Below are positions 42,218-53,093 of a DNA stretch of 60,000 nt, in pieces (position 1 is the stretch's first letter; every line of letters begins with the position of its first letter). Source of the stretch: Prorocentrum cordatum (Eukaryota > Sar > Dinophyceae > Prorocentrales > Prorocentraceae). Location: the NCBI GenBank assembly GCA_963575745.1, contig CAUYUJ010015694.1:129001-189000 (forward strand), given 5' to 3'. Below the pieces are notes generated by a model, which ran no database searches, was not told the DNA's origin, and worked only from the letters and a program-made list of their open reading frames with translations. Position numbers and translations under genes: made by a program.

Positions 42218-42540
42218 GAAAGAGGAGGAGGAGGAGGAGGAGGAGGAGAGCCAGGAGCAGGAGAGGGAGCAGGATCATGATGATGAGAGGGGGGGAAGGG
42301 AGGACGATAAGAGGGAGGCAGGGATGGCATGGGACGAGCAAGGGAGGGAAAGAGGAGTGGGGGGGGGGGGCGGGGAATGAAAAGGAGGAGGGAGATACGA
42401 AGGGAGCGAGGCAAGGAAGATGGGAGAGGGGAAGGACTGAGGGAGGAGGGCCAGGGAAGGGAAGGGGGGGCCTGCAAGGGAGGGGGGGGGGGCGTGGCGG
42501 GAGCGAGAGAGTAAAGGTGGAGGAGGGAAGGAATCCAGGC
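42215..42540. repeat. GGA-rich tract before the 42603 exon
   Basis: GGAGGAGG at 42222-42248 and GGGGAGGG-rich DNA to about 42510. It starts immediately at the end of the SL relic. Confidence 0.8.
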
Positions 42541-42602
42541 GAGACGCGCCCCCAGCCAGCGGTGCCCCCCTCGCCCGCTCAGCTGCGCCGTCCCATACCG
42601 AG

Positions 42603-42677
42603 GCCCGGGGTGACGCGCGTCGACCACATGGGCTTCGGCGTGGTGCAGGGCGAGGACAAGAAGAAGTTCAAGACCAG
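42603..42677 (+). CDS. arginyl-tRNA synthetase exon (GVTRVDHMGFGVVQGEDKKKFKTR)
   Basis: Seventy-five nt encode PGVTRVDHMGFGVV and QGEDKKKFKTR. HxGFGvVlGEDKKKFKTR is the family's flexible catalytic loop that replaces KMSKS in arginyl-tRNA synthetases and stabilises ATP during arginine activation. The first G completes the Arg codon begun at 30634-30635; the last two bases AG are completed by G at 46787. Acceptor ACCGAG|G; donor ACCAG|GCCTCC, a GC donor. This is the most diagnostic exon in the window. Confidence 0.93.
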
Positions 42678-43249
42678 GCCTCCAGGGCAGAGGGCCGCTC
42701 GGAGATGAGGAGCGGGAGGCGAGGAGGAGGTGGAGGAAGACAGCGACGAGGATTCCCCGACCTTCTCTTCCCCATCCTCTCTCGTCTCTTCAGCCCTTGC
42801 ACAGGAGGGCGTAAGGGCGGAGGGAGGCCTCTACAGGGCAGGCAAGGGCAAAAGCACACTGCAAAGTGCGAGACCGCCGCTGGTGTGATCGGGCTCCTTC
42901 GCCCGGGAGGGTACCAGCCATTTGGCGGCTCGACCTTTTGGAGACGCGTATTTTGTTTTGCGAGAGCTTGACCTCTCGACCCCTCCCCGGGGCCGACGTT
43001 TCATTCTGACTCGTCTATGACGGCGGCTTACTAAAGCGCACGGGTGCGACATGTTGGCCGTGTTTATTTGTTCGAGCCGTTGGCTGTTTTGCCTGTCAAG
43101 CAGAAGATGGCAATTTCGTGCACTACCACCAGCAGGCGGGGGCCCAAGATGAGCTCGGCCAGGGCCAGTGGCGGCGTATACTGCAACGAAGAACAGCTCT
43201 GAGGGAGAAAGCCCAGTGCGGTTTCGAAAGGGTTTCGAAGTGTCTTGGG

Positions 43250-43500
43250 TCGTTCCGCGGCTCTTCTCCCGGCGCCCATCGTGCACCTGGGCGCCTCTTG
43301 GGGTTCTCTTCGGGCCTCGTGGGGCCTTCTTGGGAGCCTTGTAGGCCTTCGTGGGACCGTCTTTAAGGACATCGATCCAAGAACTAGGGTTCCTAATTGG
43401 CGACCCCCTCCAGAGTCCCTATAATCGCCTCTCGGGACGCTCTTGGGGCGCTCTGGGGCGTTCTTGGGGCCGCCTCGGCGCCCTCTCGGGCCCAACACTG
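43250..43500 (+). repeat. TTGGGG-type array, copy with ATCGATC landmark
   Basis: CTCTTGGGG words plus a landmark at 43372-43440 (ACATCGATCCAAGAACTAGG ... CTATAATCGCCTCTCGG) equivalent to 26235-26310. Confidence 0.75.
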
Positions 43501-43719
43501 GGGCCCAGAAGTAGCTTGGTTCCTTGTCTCGCGTCGCTCGGCTCAGCTCCGCCGATCATCGAATCATCGACAGGGGCTTCATTCACTGTCTCACGTCCCC
43601 CATCGCCGCGCAGGGGCCGTCTGCAGGCGGGGGCCAAGCAGCGCTGGGGCCGCCGCCCGCGGAGCAAAAGGCGGGCCTTGCAGGGGCCCTGGCCGCCACC
43701 TCTGGGCCCCGAGATCTGG

Positions 43720-43775
43720 CGCCACGACGACGACGGCGATGGCGACGGCGACGACGACGACGACGATGACGACGA
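43720..43775 (+). repeat. GAC/GAT trinucleotide tract
   Basis: GACGACGACGAC run next to GCGACGTCTCGCCGATT, a word related to motifs at 7740-7795 and 8535-8570. Confidence 0.7.
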
Positions 43776-44319
43776 TATATCGGCGACGTCTCGCCGATTC
43801 CAGCTCGATGTGTCCCCCTCCTGGCGTTGCCCCTCATCTCCAAGCGTGTCTCTCCCCGACCTCGGCCTCTCCGGGGCCCGTGGTCGAGCCCCGCGCGGGG
43901 GCCATCGGGAGCGGAGCCCCCAGGCGAGGAGCTGGGGGAGGGGTCTTCCTTTGGTTATGCGGTAAGCATCTGAGCCCCAGGCTGAAGAGTTGTTTGATCC
44001 CCTCTGTCTGTCAGGTGATTGCAACGCGCCCGCCAATGCATTGGCCCGTGGGCGAAGCGGTCTCACCTTGCCAGACGTCGGCCGAATGTCGATGAAATGT
44101 CTTCACCGCCACAGCAACAAGCAACCTGATCCGCGGGGGCGGGGGTCGGGATCTTCTGGGGAGCCCAAGTTGATGTGCAGAGCGGGCGGTCTCCGCAGCA
44201 TCCGTTCTAAGGCTCCCGGGCTGGAGCAGGCGAAGGTGTGTTGTTGATTCTCCGGCTTACGTCACACAGCCGACCCATATTTGATCATAGATGTCGGCCG
44301 ATGGGTTGCTCTTCGTCTC

Positions 44320-44392
44320 CCTTTCCTCCTCCTCCTCCTCCTCCTCCTCCTCGTCATCATCATCCTCATCCTCATCCTCATCCCTCCTCAAG
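44320..44392 (+). repeat. (CTC)n and (ATC)n tract
   Basis: About 70 bp of CTC and CATCAT triplets, followed by an imperfect palindrome around CAGGCGCTCAAGCCTGG. Confidence 0.8.
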
Positions 44393-45114
44393 CCAGGCGC
44401 TCAAGCCTGGCTGCAGCATTGGGCTCGAGCCGGCGCCTGCGCTCCTCCCGGGGCTCAATGCTCGCTTGTGTTGCTGCGGCTTGAGGCCGTCGTCTTCCGC
44501 TCCGTGATGTTGGGGTACGGGGCGGCGCAACACCGGGTCGAATTCAGTGCTTCACCGTGGTGTTAAAGGTTTTGGCGTGGTGGTTCCTTCGAGAGACGAG
44601 CCGTGGTGGCTAGCATTCCCCTCGTTCTCGGGCCTGGTGTGCCCTGGTGCCTCATCTGCTTCTGGAGGGGTTCTTGGTGTGTCTGTTGCGATGTGGATGT
44701 GGCCTCCAGCCTAGGCTTTCTGCGTGGCGGTTCACACCTTTCGGCTCTTCTTTGTTGTCGTGCTGGTGCAGGTGGAGGCCTTCATCAATATGTTTACCAC
44801 GGCTTGTTCTCGTGGGCCACATCGTGCGGGTGTGGTTTTGCACGCGTATCGCGTCTTGTTGTGCTCGGCTACATTGTGGGCGGTGTGGCAAGTCGGGGCA
44901 GGCCAGTTTGGTTGCAGTGTGCGTTTTACCAATGTCTTGTCTGGCTGGTGGCTTAAAGTAGCTTGCAGTTCGTCAAATGCTCTGAGAGAACCGTTGGGCT
45001 GGGCATTGTGATTCAGTCAATCCAGCCCGCGCTGCGGGCTACAGAAGTGCCCTCAGTGGGGGCGCGCTGTCGGTCGCGGTGGGCGGGGCGCCCCTCCCCC
45101 CGACAAAAAAACGC

Positions 45115-45290
45115 ACAGTCGGACCGAGGTATAAGATCGAGGTCGGTTCGGGGAGGGTACCCTGATGTTCTTCGTGGTTGTTGGATGTTCGTGTGCATCG
45201 TGGGGAGGGTACCCTAGGATGTTCTGTGTGTTTGGGCCGGCGGAGGGTCTCATGTTCTCGAAGGATGTTCTTCTGTCCTACGTTTGATTG
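45115..45290 (+). repeat. repeat family H, copy 1
   Basis: CAGTCGGACCGAGGTATAAG, TCGGTTCGGGGAGGGTACCC and TTGGATGTTC followed by GGAGGGT.CATGTTCT and TGTCCT. Copies: 54418-54580 and 56830-56965. Confidence 0.85.
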
Positions 45291-45717
45291 TACCCAGACC
45301 CCCTCGCATCGTGGAAAAATACACGACAGATGGCTTCCGTTATATTCAGGCTCCGAGGGCCTTTGCCAGGCTTCGGGACAGTCAAATTCAATTCGGGATG
45401 AAAAGCTGGGTTCGGGGAAGGGGTCGGGACTTAGAAGGACCCCGTGATGCAAAATCAGAGCATCGGGTGTCTGTGTGTCGCCAGAGGATCCTGGAGTTCG
45501 CCGTTTTCGGCCCCTCCTGCGGCCTTTTCTGGCCATCCGTGGCCGGGTCGCCCATCGTGGACAAGCGTGTCCCGGGGGGGGGGATGCGATGGTCCAGTGT
45601 TCAGGGCCCGTTTTTGTGCAGGGTCTGTTTTCCGGAGGCGTCCGCGAGGCGGATGGGCACCAGGGGGGTTGAGAGGTCAGAGTTGGGGCCCAGCTATCTC
45701 CTAGATGTCGTGCCCCC

Positions 45718-45935
45718 CTTCCTCCTCCTCCTCCTCCTCCTCCTCCTCCTCCTCCTCTCCTCCTCCTCCTCCTCCTCTCCTCCTCCTCCTCCTCCTCCTC
45801 CTCCTCCTCCTCCTCCTCCTCCTCTCTTCCTGCTCCTCCTGCCTTCTCCTCTCTTCTCCTCCTCCTCCTCCTCCTCCTCCTCCTCCTCCTCCTCCTCCTC
45901 CTGCCTTCTCCTCCTCCTCCTGCCTCTCTCAAGAC
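45718..45935 (+). repeat. (CTC)n tract with TCTC interruptions
   Basis: About 215 bp of CTC triplets. Open on both strands (Leu/Ser/Pro or Glu/Arg/Gly), an artefact. Confidence 0.95.
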
Positions 45936-46389
45936 GTCCTGCAGCAACCCTTCGCCCGGCGTGCTTGCCTCGAGCCACGAAGCGCCAACCGCCATCTTCT
46001 CGGCCCCCCTCATCTAGGGATGCAACTCCTGGGAGGCTGGACTCGTCATCGCCGCTGGTCCGTCCATGGCCGAAAGCAGGCCCAATCCGTCAGAGTCCCG
46101 CTTACAGTCGGCCCAGATTAGTACCCTGCCAGCTCAAGGGCACCCTTGTGTCCTGTGCCTCGCGACACGTGCCTTCTTACACTCCTGTGGCAACGTGGCC
46201 CTCGCAAGGGTCTTGTGTCCTCTCGCGTGTCCTCTCCGATCAAGGCCGACTGCACTCTGGATGCATCCCAGGCTCACGCCGGGCCAATCTTGCGCACCAG
46301 CCTGATAGCCCATGTCGTTCTCAGGAAGACCTCTCAGGAGCTGTGTCACAACTTGGGCAGACCTGTCGGCGGCGAGCGAGGGGGGAAGT

Positions 46390-46550
46390 GAGAGGGAGAA
46401 GGCCTTCTCAGAAGGTTCGGAAGTCCCCCGGCCTCCTGAGAAGTTTTCTCGGTCTCCCCCGAAAACACAGAAAAAAATCTCAGAAGGCGCGAGGGCTTCT
46501 GAGAAGTCCCGCCGCATTCGGAGAAGGCTTTCTCCTTCTCACTCGTGTGC
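46390..46550. repeat. GAGAAGGCCTTCTC foldback
   Basis: GGAGAAGGCCTTCTCAGAAGG at the left and CGGAGAAGGCTTTCTCCTTC at the right pair imperfectly, with further TCTGAGAAG/CTTCTCAGA words inside. Confidence 0.5.
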
Positions 46551-46786
46551 ACAGAGTGGTGGTCATCATATGAGCGGGCATACGTTTCACGTAGAAGATC
46601 TTCCTGTCGAGGCCACGGCCTCCACGCCATGCCTTAGTGGGCACGGGCGTGCTCCCCAGAGGAGCACGCACGACTCTGGCGTTCGTTCGTTCGTTCTCCT
46701 GCTCGCTTCCCCCCCCTCGCTCGCCGCCAGACCTGGGCGTCCTGCGGGCCCTGGCCCAACGATCGCCCCGCCGCCCTGCGGGGTAG

Positions 46787-46826
46787 GTCCGGCGAGACGG
46801 TCAAGCTCTCGGACCTCCTGGACGAG
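46787..46826 (+). CDS. arginyl-tRNA synthetase exon (SGETVKLSDLLDE)
   Basis: The first G completes Arg; the exon then reads SGETVKLSDLLDE, the direct continuation of KFKTR in the family (compare SGETVRLMDLL). Acceptor GGGGTAG|G. The 3' end is less sure: GAG|GCACGC (GC donor, phase 0) or, four bases later, GCAC|GCTGCT. Confidence 0.88.
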
Positions 46827-46859
46827 GCACGCTGCTCGTTGCTCCTCGCCTGGCCGCCT

Positions 46860-47060
46860 GCGAGCACGCGCCGGGGGGAGGACGGCGAGGCGGAGGAGGC
46901 AGGAGGAGGCGGAGGAGGAGGACAATCAGGAGGAGGGCAGGAGGGAAAGGGGGGGAGTCAGGGAGGAGAAGCGGGCGAGGGCAGGTAGGAGGACAATCAG
47001 GAGGAGGGCAGGGAGGAGAAGGGGGGGAGGAGGAGGAGTGCTGGGAAGACGGCGGGGGGG
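46860..47060 (+). repeat. GGA-rich tract after the 46787 exon
   Basis: GGAGGAGGAC units, including two copies of GTAGGAGGACAATCAGGAGG-like sequence (46915 and 46987). Confidence 0.8.
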
Positions 47061-47301
47061 GGGGGCGTGGAGTTTGGACCAGGCTTCAGTGAACTGCGGA
47101 GCCCCGTGCTCCCGAGGTCGGTTTGGCTTCGGAGCCTCATCTGGGTGAGTTCCCGCCGGGTCGTACGCGCGCTAGGGTCCGCGTGCGCCCGCCGCACGAG
47201 CAGGCTGGAGGCAGGCGGCGGTAGGGGTTTGTCGTGCTGCTGCGCAGGGGGCGGGGCGAGGTTTGGCGGCAGCCAGGGCGAGGCACTTCGGCGGCGAGAG
47301 G

Positions 47302-47470
47302 GTGCCACGCGCAGAGGGGGGTGGGGGGAGGGGGGAGGGCTTCTTAGAAGCACCCCTGCTTCTTGCCAGGTGCGAGCCTTATCTGTAGACGTAAGGCCGG
47401 CGCCTTCTAAGAAGCAGCCTCCTTCTAAGAAGCCCTCCCCCTCCCTCCACCCTCTTGTGCGCGCCGCCAA
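47302..47470 (+). repeat. CTTCTAAGAAGC foldback element, copy 2
   Basis: Left arm GGGCTTCTTAGAAGCACCCC (47338-), right arm AGCAGCCTCCTTCTAAGAAG then CCCTCCCCC. Opposite orientation to 8694-8830. Its C-rich right end provides the polypyrimidine tract just before the candidate exon at 47476. Confidence 0.7.
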
Positions 47471-47475
47471 GAGAG

Positions 47476-47513
47476 GGTGCGAGCGCGTGGTGCCGCCGAG
47501 CTGGCCGAACGCA
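47476..47513 (+). CDS. candidate arginyl-tRNA synthetase mini-exon
   Basis: GGTGCGAGCG... to GCAG|GTGGGT could encode CERVVPPSWPNA in the helical region after LLDE. It has AG|G before and a GT donor after, and is preceded by TGTGCGCGCCGCCA as at the RIVYLTDLGQ exon. Phase fits only if the previous exon ends at 46830. Family similarity is too weak to be sure. Confidence 0.3.
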
Positions 47514-47534
47514 GGTGGGTTTCGCTCCTTTATT

Positions 47535-47830
47535 GAGTTCCTCGTGGGCCGACTGGGGGTTCTCTTGGGGACCTCATCGGTTGTCTTGGAGCCATCTTGA
47601 GGCCTCTTGGGCCGTCTTGGGCGGTCGGAAGCTCAACTAAGTGAGGCATCAAAATCCTTGGGCCAATGTGTTGTGTTTTCGGGCTCTCGTGGAGGGTCTC
47701 TCCTGGAAGCCTCGTGAGCCGTCTTGAGGCCGTTCGTGGGGCCTCGAGTGCCCCCTTGGGCCATATTGCCGACTTGGTGTCATCCTGGTTGCCTTGGAAG
47801 CAGTCTTGGTAGCCTCTTGAGCCGACTGGA
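47535..47830 (+). repeat. TTGGGG-type array, degenerate copy
   Basis: TCTTGGGG/CCTCTTGGGCC words and a GGTCGGAAGCTCAAC landmark near 47617. After 47950, CACGCCCACTCCGTGC repeats a word also found near 2054. Confidence 0.65.
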
Positions 47831-47839
47831 GAACGAACA

Positions 47840-49430
47840 GCGCGCGGATGAGCAAATGCAGGGAAGACGGTTTTCGACGGCGCGTGCGATGAGAGGGGTG
47901 GGGTCGGCCCTATAAAGCAGTAGAAACATCCCAGCCACCGAAGGAGCATTCTAACACGCCCACTCCGTGCAGGCACGGAGGAGTATTCCCTGACGGTCAA
48001 CGCTTGTCGTCCAGGCATTGTTACACATTGGCAGCCCACAAATGGTAATTTCGAGAGCCTCTTGCGCCACTCCCTCTTAGGTCGTTGTTTTTTGCGGGCC
48101 TGGTCAGCCCTCTCCGTTTGCCTCCTCTCCTCCCGCCTTCTCGGTGATTACTACTTCATGTGATCGAGCTGCCGCCTGGCCGTTCGACGTTCGAGGGCGT
48201 GCAGGTTTGCGTGGTGATTCACGGAGCTTCGTGTTGCGCCCTAATTAGTTTTGCATACAACCCTAGCTTGCTTGTTGTTTCCCCCCTCCTTCGTCCTTCT
48301 TCCCCTCGTCTTCCCTCCTCCCTGGACTCTAGGTGTCACTTTGTTGGTCGCACTGCCCAGTCTCGGTTGCGACCGCTTGCCACCGCGAGGTCTTAATCCG
48401 GGTGCGACTTCTTCTCTCCGGCAAGCAGTGCACGTGTCTCCCATTTTTCTCACTGGATAGTTTAATTGTCCGCATGTCTGCTCTCCCGAATGTTCCACCT
48501 GAATTCCTTTCGCGCCACATGTGGAGGCTTTCGCTGGGATGTCCGCTCTCATCTTCTCCCTTCAACAAAAATGGTAATTTCGAGCGCCTGCACGTCAGGC
48601 GCACCAGCATTGGGGTAACCGATGAAGAGGAACAGCGGCACGTGATTGAAAGAGAAAGAGAGAGAGAGAGAGAACGGTTAGCACCAACACCATTATCGGC
48701 AGATGTCTGCACCGAGGGAAGATGATCATGATTTCGGTAATGGTGGTAAGATTCGGGCTTCTTAAGTGGCCGATGGGTTATCACCAGCACAAGAAAACGA
48801 GGAGGCATCCCCGTGTGTTGGTGCTAATTTCCAGAGAGAGAGAGAGAGACAAACGAGAGAGAAAGCGAGAGGAAGTGAGAGGGGCAGCCCCCTGGCCGGA
48901 CGTCCCGCAGGCTGTAGAGCGAGCTCTCCAGGACGCGCGGGTTGCTCTAGCTCGGCATGTGGTGCATTGCGTTTGGAGTAAGATCGGGAAGCGGGCGGGC
49001 GCGGATTAGAGCCGATTCGAGCATTTATGGTGCAGAAGGAGTCATGTTCGCATATAGCTAACTGGCGAGAAACATGCCTAAGCAGGGCGACCGAGGTGGT
49101 GGCATGGGCGCATGGTTGCAGCGGGGGCGGGAAGCCATAACACGCACACGCAGGAGGCTCTAGTGAGAGAGAATCGGAGAAGTCGCGGTCTGAAGTTCGA
49201 GGTTCATTTTTGATGCAATTCTTGGGAGGTTAGATTCAGCATCGGCGTTGGTATGTCCGCTGTCGAGAACCAGCCTGCTCCTGTTCAGTTCCGCTCAATC
49301 CCGTACAATCTGGCTTCATCGTGAGCGCAATTTGGGCTATTCTGGATTGGTAGCCCCTTAATCGGGCTTTATACACTTCAATTGTTCTTACGAAGGTTTC
49401 CCAGGAGTTGCCACCTACAGCCAAACCGCA
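47840..49430. other. no gene recognised; (GA)n with a small TIR insert
   Basis: AATGGTAATTTCGAG occurs at about 48044 and 48570. (GA)n tracts at 48655-48673 and 48832-48865 enclose a 150-bp segment with inverted ends. The remainder shows no coding motif. Confidence 0.4.
48678..48827. repeat. 150-bp segment with 13-bp inverted ends inside (GA)n
   Basis: TTAGCACCAACAC at 48678-48690 and its exact reverse complement GTGTTGGTGCTAA at 48815-48827, with (GA)n on both outer sides. This looks like a small foldback element inserted into a microsatellite, or a duplicated GA tract. Confidence 0.65.
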
Positions 49431-49431
49431 T

Positions 49432-49590
49432 AGTAAGGATGAGCCACTTTCCAATATTACCCTGGCATCCTTCCCCTTCGGCCCATCCTTGGCCGCTTTC
49501 GCTGGCCGCGCCCCTCCCGCAAAGCGTCGACATGGCCTTCCAAGGCCCTTGCCTCCTTATCGTGCGTCCTTACTACACGGGTTGCCTCCA
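49432..49590 (+). repeat. repeat family K, copy 1
   Basis: AGTAAGGATGAGCCACTT, CTTTCGCTGGC, CGACATGGCCTTCCAAGGCC and CGTGCGTCCTTA. Copy 2 is at 53925-54083. Confidence 0.8.
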
Positions 49591-49732
49591 AAGGTACAGG
49601 GCGGGAGCAGATGTGCACCAGCACACCTGGCAGCTCGCTTTGCTCGAGGCATGGGCTCTCGACCTCCTCCCCGAGGCTGATCTGTCCCGAGTCGTTGGCG
49701 GGAGGTTCCGGGGCCCGACATCGGTTTCCAGA

Positions 49733-49914
49733 TTGGGCGCCGCATGTCGGGGGGGCGATGCATGGGGGGGCAGCGAGGGCTGCAGAAAAGGGGCCCTTTT
49801 CGAGGCCCTAAAGTGGCCATTCGGGGCCCAAAAGGTGGCCTTGAGGGCCCGAAAAGTGCACCTTTCTCCCGCCCCCCTCCCACTGCATCGCCCCCCCGAC
49901 TAACGACGCCCAAC
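49733..49914. mobile_element. GC-rich TIR element (family G), copy 1
   Basis: About 180 bp, non-coding. Ends TTGGGCGCCGCATGTCGGGG and, inverted, TTGGGCGTCGTTAGTCGGGG; the TIR continues through GGGCGATGCATGGGGGG. Interior words AGCGAGGGC and AGGGCCCGAAAAGT recur in copy 2 (54580-54742). Confidence 0.75.
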
Positions 49915-50490
49915 CATATGTCCACAAAAGTGCGGAACGACATGCAGTGCAAGTGTTTCAAGCCGCCGGATGTCTGGGGTCTGGGGATGCACATGTTGCA
50001 TGGTCGTCTTCAACGGCCGTCTAAATCAAGAGTATGTAGAGGAGGTGTATCCCAAACTGGGGTTAGAAAACAAGCCCAGCTGGAGGCTCATCCAGGTACC
50101 GCTGTGAACGATGTTTCTCTGACCCCACTTCTGCCCGAGTTGCGCTTCAAAGAGCTGGAGGCGTGTTTGGTTCCCCACTTCTCGCTGGTGGCTTCACCAA
50201 AACGTATTCAAAACTGCATCCCGGATGGTGTGCGTCAGGTGGTCGGCATTGATGTCTACAAACGCCTCGCAGATGCAGAGACAACGGAAATAGAAAGGGC
50301 AGTGGGCCACGGGCCGATCCCCGACCTGCAAACGCAGCAAAAACGGCGCCCCGAATTTATAAAAAGCGCAGATCCTCAAGGCGCCAAAAAGAAGCGACCT
50401 CGGCGTTCTCAAGAGCATCTACGACGACCGGTGCCCACACCTCACAGTTGCGCCCCCCGATCCTACGGCGACGAAAACGGCCTCAGCGGG
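49915..50490 (+). other. unassigned open region
   Basis: Less GC-rich than its surroundings. One + frame reads LLPELRFKELEACLVPHF, PKRIQNCIPDGVRQVVGIDV and LADAETTEIERAVGHGPIP; a minus frame is also open over 50194-50418. No family recognised and no splice-bounded exon chosen. A retroelement or gene fragment is possible. Confidence 0.3.
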
Positions 50491-50687
50491 GGGCGTCGTC
50501 GTCGTCGTCATCATGATCGTTGTCGTTTTGTCATCATCGTCGCCGCCGTCGTCGTCGTCGTCGCCATCGTCGGAGGAGGAGGAGGTCGCTGGCCGCTGGG
50601 CGCGCCAGCGGCCAGCGCGGCCGCGGCGTCCGCTGCCGCGCGGCCGCGGCTGGCCCCCCACCCTCGGTGCGCGGCCGCCCGGCCGAG

Positions 50688-50714
50688 GAGATCACCGAGC
50701 GCGTGAAGGGTCAG
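50688..50714 (+). CDS. possible mini-exon (EITERVKGQ), unassigned
   Basis: CCGAG|GAGATCACC ... GGTCAG|GAGCGG has an AG|G acceptor and GA donor like the confirmed exons, and a CTC tract follows at 50745-50795. The peptide is too short to assign, and phase does not obviously fit the synthetase. Confidence 0.2.
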
Positions 50715-51279
50715 GAGCGGCTGCCCTCCCTGTGCTTCGGCACCCTCCTCGCCCTCCTCCTCCTCCTCCTCCTCCTCCTCCTCCTCCTCCTCCTCATCCC
50801 CGTCATTCTCCTCATCACCATCCCACTTCTCATCGTCCTCCTCTGCCTCCCCTGAGACCATGGTCCTCGGAAGTTTGCCGGCGTCTTCGTGGTCTGTTTT
50901 GTTTTTTGTTCGCTTCGGGATGCTTCCCTGCAGCTTCGCCTCGTCGAGAGCGCTCCAGGGGTGCCAGAATCGTCCTGAACGGCGGCATTGCAATTTTGTC
51001 ATTATGTCACTGGGTTGGCATCGCTCGGACATGTGTGTTTTTTCCTTCGGCGAGGACCATCGAGGAGCATCCTTGACCACTTGGCGCAAAAAACACGCAC
51101 GATACCCAAAAAAAACACAGGGAATTGAGGTCCGAGCGATGGCCAGCTGGGCGTGCTCGCCCGGCGTCGGGCCGCGGGGTCATCGCAGAAGATGCCGCAA
51201 AGCCTAGGGCTCTGGTCGCGGTTGTTCGCGATGTTGCAATATGTTCGCAACGGTGGATCTCGAGAGTATTCGTTTGCCC

Positions 51280-51665
51280 ACCCCCACCTCCTCCTCCTCG
51301 TCCTCCTCGTCCTCCTGCCCGCACCCATCCCTTTCCTCCTCCTCCTCCGCCTCCTCCTCCTCTTCCTCCTCCGCCTCCTCCTCCTCCTCCTCCGCCTCCG
51401 CCTCCTCCTCCTCCTCCTCCTTCCTGCAAGCCAGCTCCCGCTCTTTCCCTGCTCCCCGCCGTGGAGGGAGAGGTGAGGGAGTTCGGAGGGAGGAGAGGCA
51501 AGGGCGGAGGGAGGAGGAAGGAGATGAACTGAAACGGAACGGATGAAGTGAGAGGAGGACGAGGAGGAGGGAAGAGAAGGAGGGCGAGGACGAGCGCAAG
51601 GACGAGGACGGGCCATCGGACGAGGAGGCCGAGGATGAGGAAGAAGAGGAGGAGGAGGAGGAGGA
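51280..51665. repeat. CTC-rich tract followed by GGA-rich tract
   Basis: 51285-51425 CTCCTC and 51550-51665 GAGGAGG are complementary in composition, as around several exons. Confidence 0.85.
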
Positions 51666-51818
51666 TATGTAGCAGGTTGACGAGGCTCCTCCTTTCTGCT
51701 TCTTGCCCTTCCGCTTCGCCCGCGTCTCCGCGTCCCCTCGCGCCCTCCGCAGTCGTCCTGCAGCCGCCGCTTCTCCCCTGCAGCCGCGCGCTCTCTTCGC
51801 AGCCCCCCTCCCCAGCAG

Positions 51819-51890
51819 GAGGAGTCGGGCGGCGAGGTCTTCCTCAAGACGCCGAAGGAGCGCGCGGGGCTGCCCGGCCGCGAGCAGCAT
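51819..51890 (+). CDS. possible exon (EESGGEVFLKTPKERAGLPG), unassigned
   Basis: After a pyrimidine-rich stretch and CCCAGCAG, the frame reads EESGGEVFLKTPKERAG then LPGREQ, a natural-looking peptide. The 3' end is unclear and it does not match a synthetase segment I know. Confidence 0.25.
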
Positions 51891-51959
51891 CCAGACGGGT
51901 CACCGTGGTCAACGGTGTCGCGCGTCGAGCTCTTTCGCAGACCTGTAGCGGTTACTCGG

Positions 51960-53090
51960 ACGCGGTTGGGCTGTCGACCTTGAGCAGGAGGAGGAGGAGG
52001 AGGAGGAGGAGGAGGAGGAGGAGGAGAGGGCGCTCCCCCATCTGGCGGTGATGGGACGCGCGGCGGCGGTGTCAGCCTGGAGGCCGCTGTGTGGCGCGCG
52101 CAGGCGTAGGTGAGGGAGAGACCGAGGGGGGGGAGGGGCAGAAGTGGGCACTGGCGGGGGGGGCATGCCTACTCCACCTCCTCGTGGTGGGCGCCCGTCG
52201 GGCCGCACCGAGGATCAGCGTCCTTCGTGCGAGCGCAGGAGTCAGAAGAGCAAGAAGTGTCATGAGAATGATACGTCCCAAGCTTCCCAAGATCTCCAAG
52301 ACTTCCGACTGTTCGACACGGGTTGCTGAAACGAGGAGGGCCGCTAGCTACTCAGAATCTTTGGGGCGTATTTTGAGCCAATCCTATCATGACATCGTTC
52401 TCGTCCCAGAGGAGGCGGCAGCAGGTCAACAGCAACAGCAGGGGCACCGTGGCAGTGCCGAGCCTGGGGCGCTTCAGCCAGCCCACGTCACCCGCTCAGG
52501 CTTCCCCTCGCAGCAGAGAAGCAGCAGCACCCGCAGCGGATGCAGCAGGGCCGAGGCAGAGGGAGATGTGTTTTATCCTCTGGGGCGTAACTAACGGTCG
52601 TTACCCAGGCTACCCCCTCCCCCAGGTAACTGTAACGATCGTTGGCAGGGGGGGCTTGGACCCCCACCCACATGTTGGTGTTCGCGCGCACATTGTTGGT
52701 GATCGCAGCGCACCCCCGCCCCAGCGTACGTCGCCCCTCCCAAGTGTTACCGTTGTCCGCCCCCCCCCCCAAAAAAAAACAGGCAAAGAACGGTATCAGT
52801 TGCTCTTTTAAAAATTTGAGGGTCCAAGATGTCCGACGCCGTGCCTTTGTGGTTGTCGTCGCAGCGTGGCTTCCAAGAGGGTGGGACCTCTTCCCACTGA
52901 TCGACGCCTCATCCCGAGCCGCGTTCTTCTCCGAATAAATTCCAGAAACACATGTTTTCGGAGCTCCCCGCGGCCGCCCGCCCGTCCTCCTGCCACCCCC
53001 TCTTGCTGCGAGACAATTAAGCGCCTGCCACCTCCCGGCCCGCTCGGGCGCGCGTGCGGATTGCCTCTGCCGCGCCGCGATGTAAAAGTG
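51960..53090. other. no gene recognised; GGA tract and a possible foldback
   Basis: (AGG)n at 51985-52025. 52582-52770 has GTAACTAACGGTCGTTAC and AGTGTTACCGTTGTCC near its ends, a weak inverted pair. A Ser/Gln-rich frame at 52390-52570 is low-complexity. Confidence 0.35.
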
Positions 53091-53093
53091 TGT

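Larger units (their letters stand above)
42678..46786. other. intron 5 (about 4.1 kb), repeats and unassigned DNA
   Basis: Contains a TTGGGG-type array (43250-43500), GAC-rich and CTC-rich trinucleotide tracts, one copy of repeat family H (45115-45290) and a purine foldback (46390-46550). 44560-45000 is of lower GC with no gene recognised. Frames at 45280-45690 look partly natural but carry no motif I know. Confidence 0.5.

Noticed and set aside
45039-46013. Acidic/basic Glu-Arg-rich protein on the minus strand
   Set aside because: Produced by the (CTC)n tract at 45718-45935.
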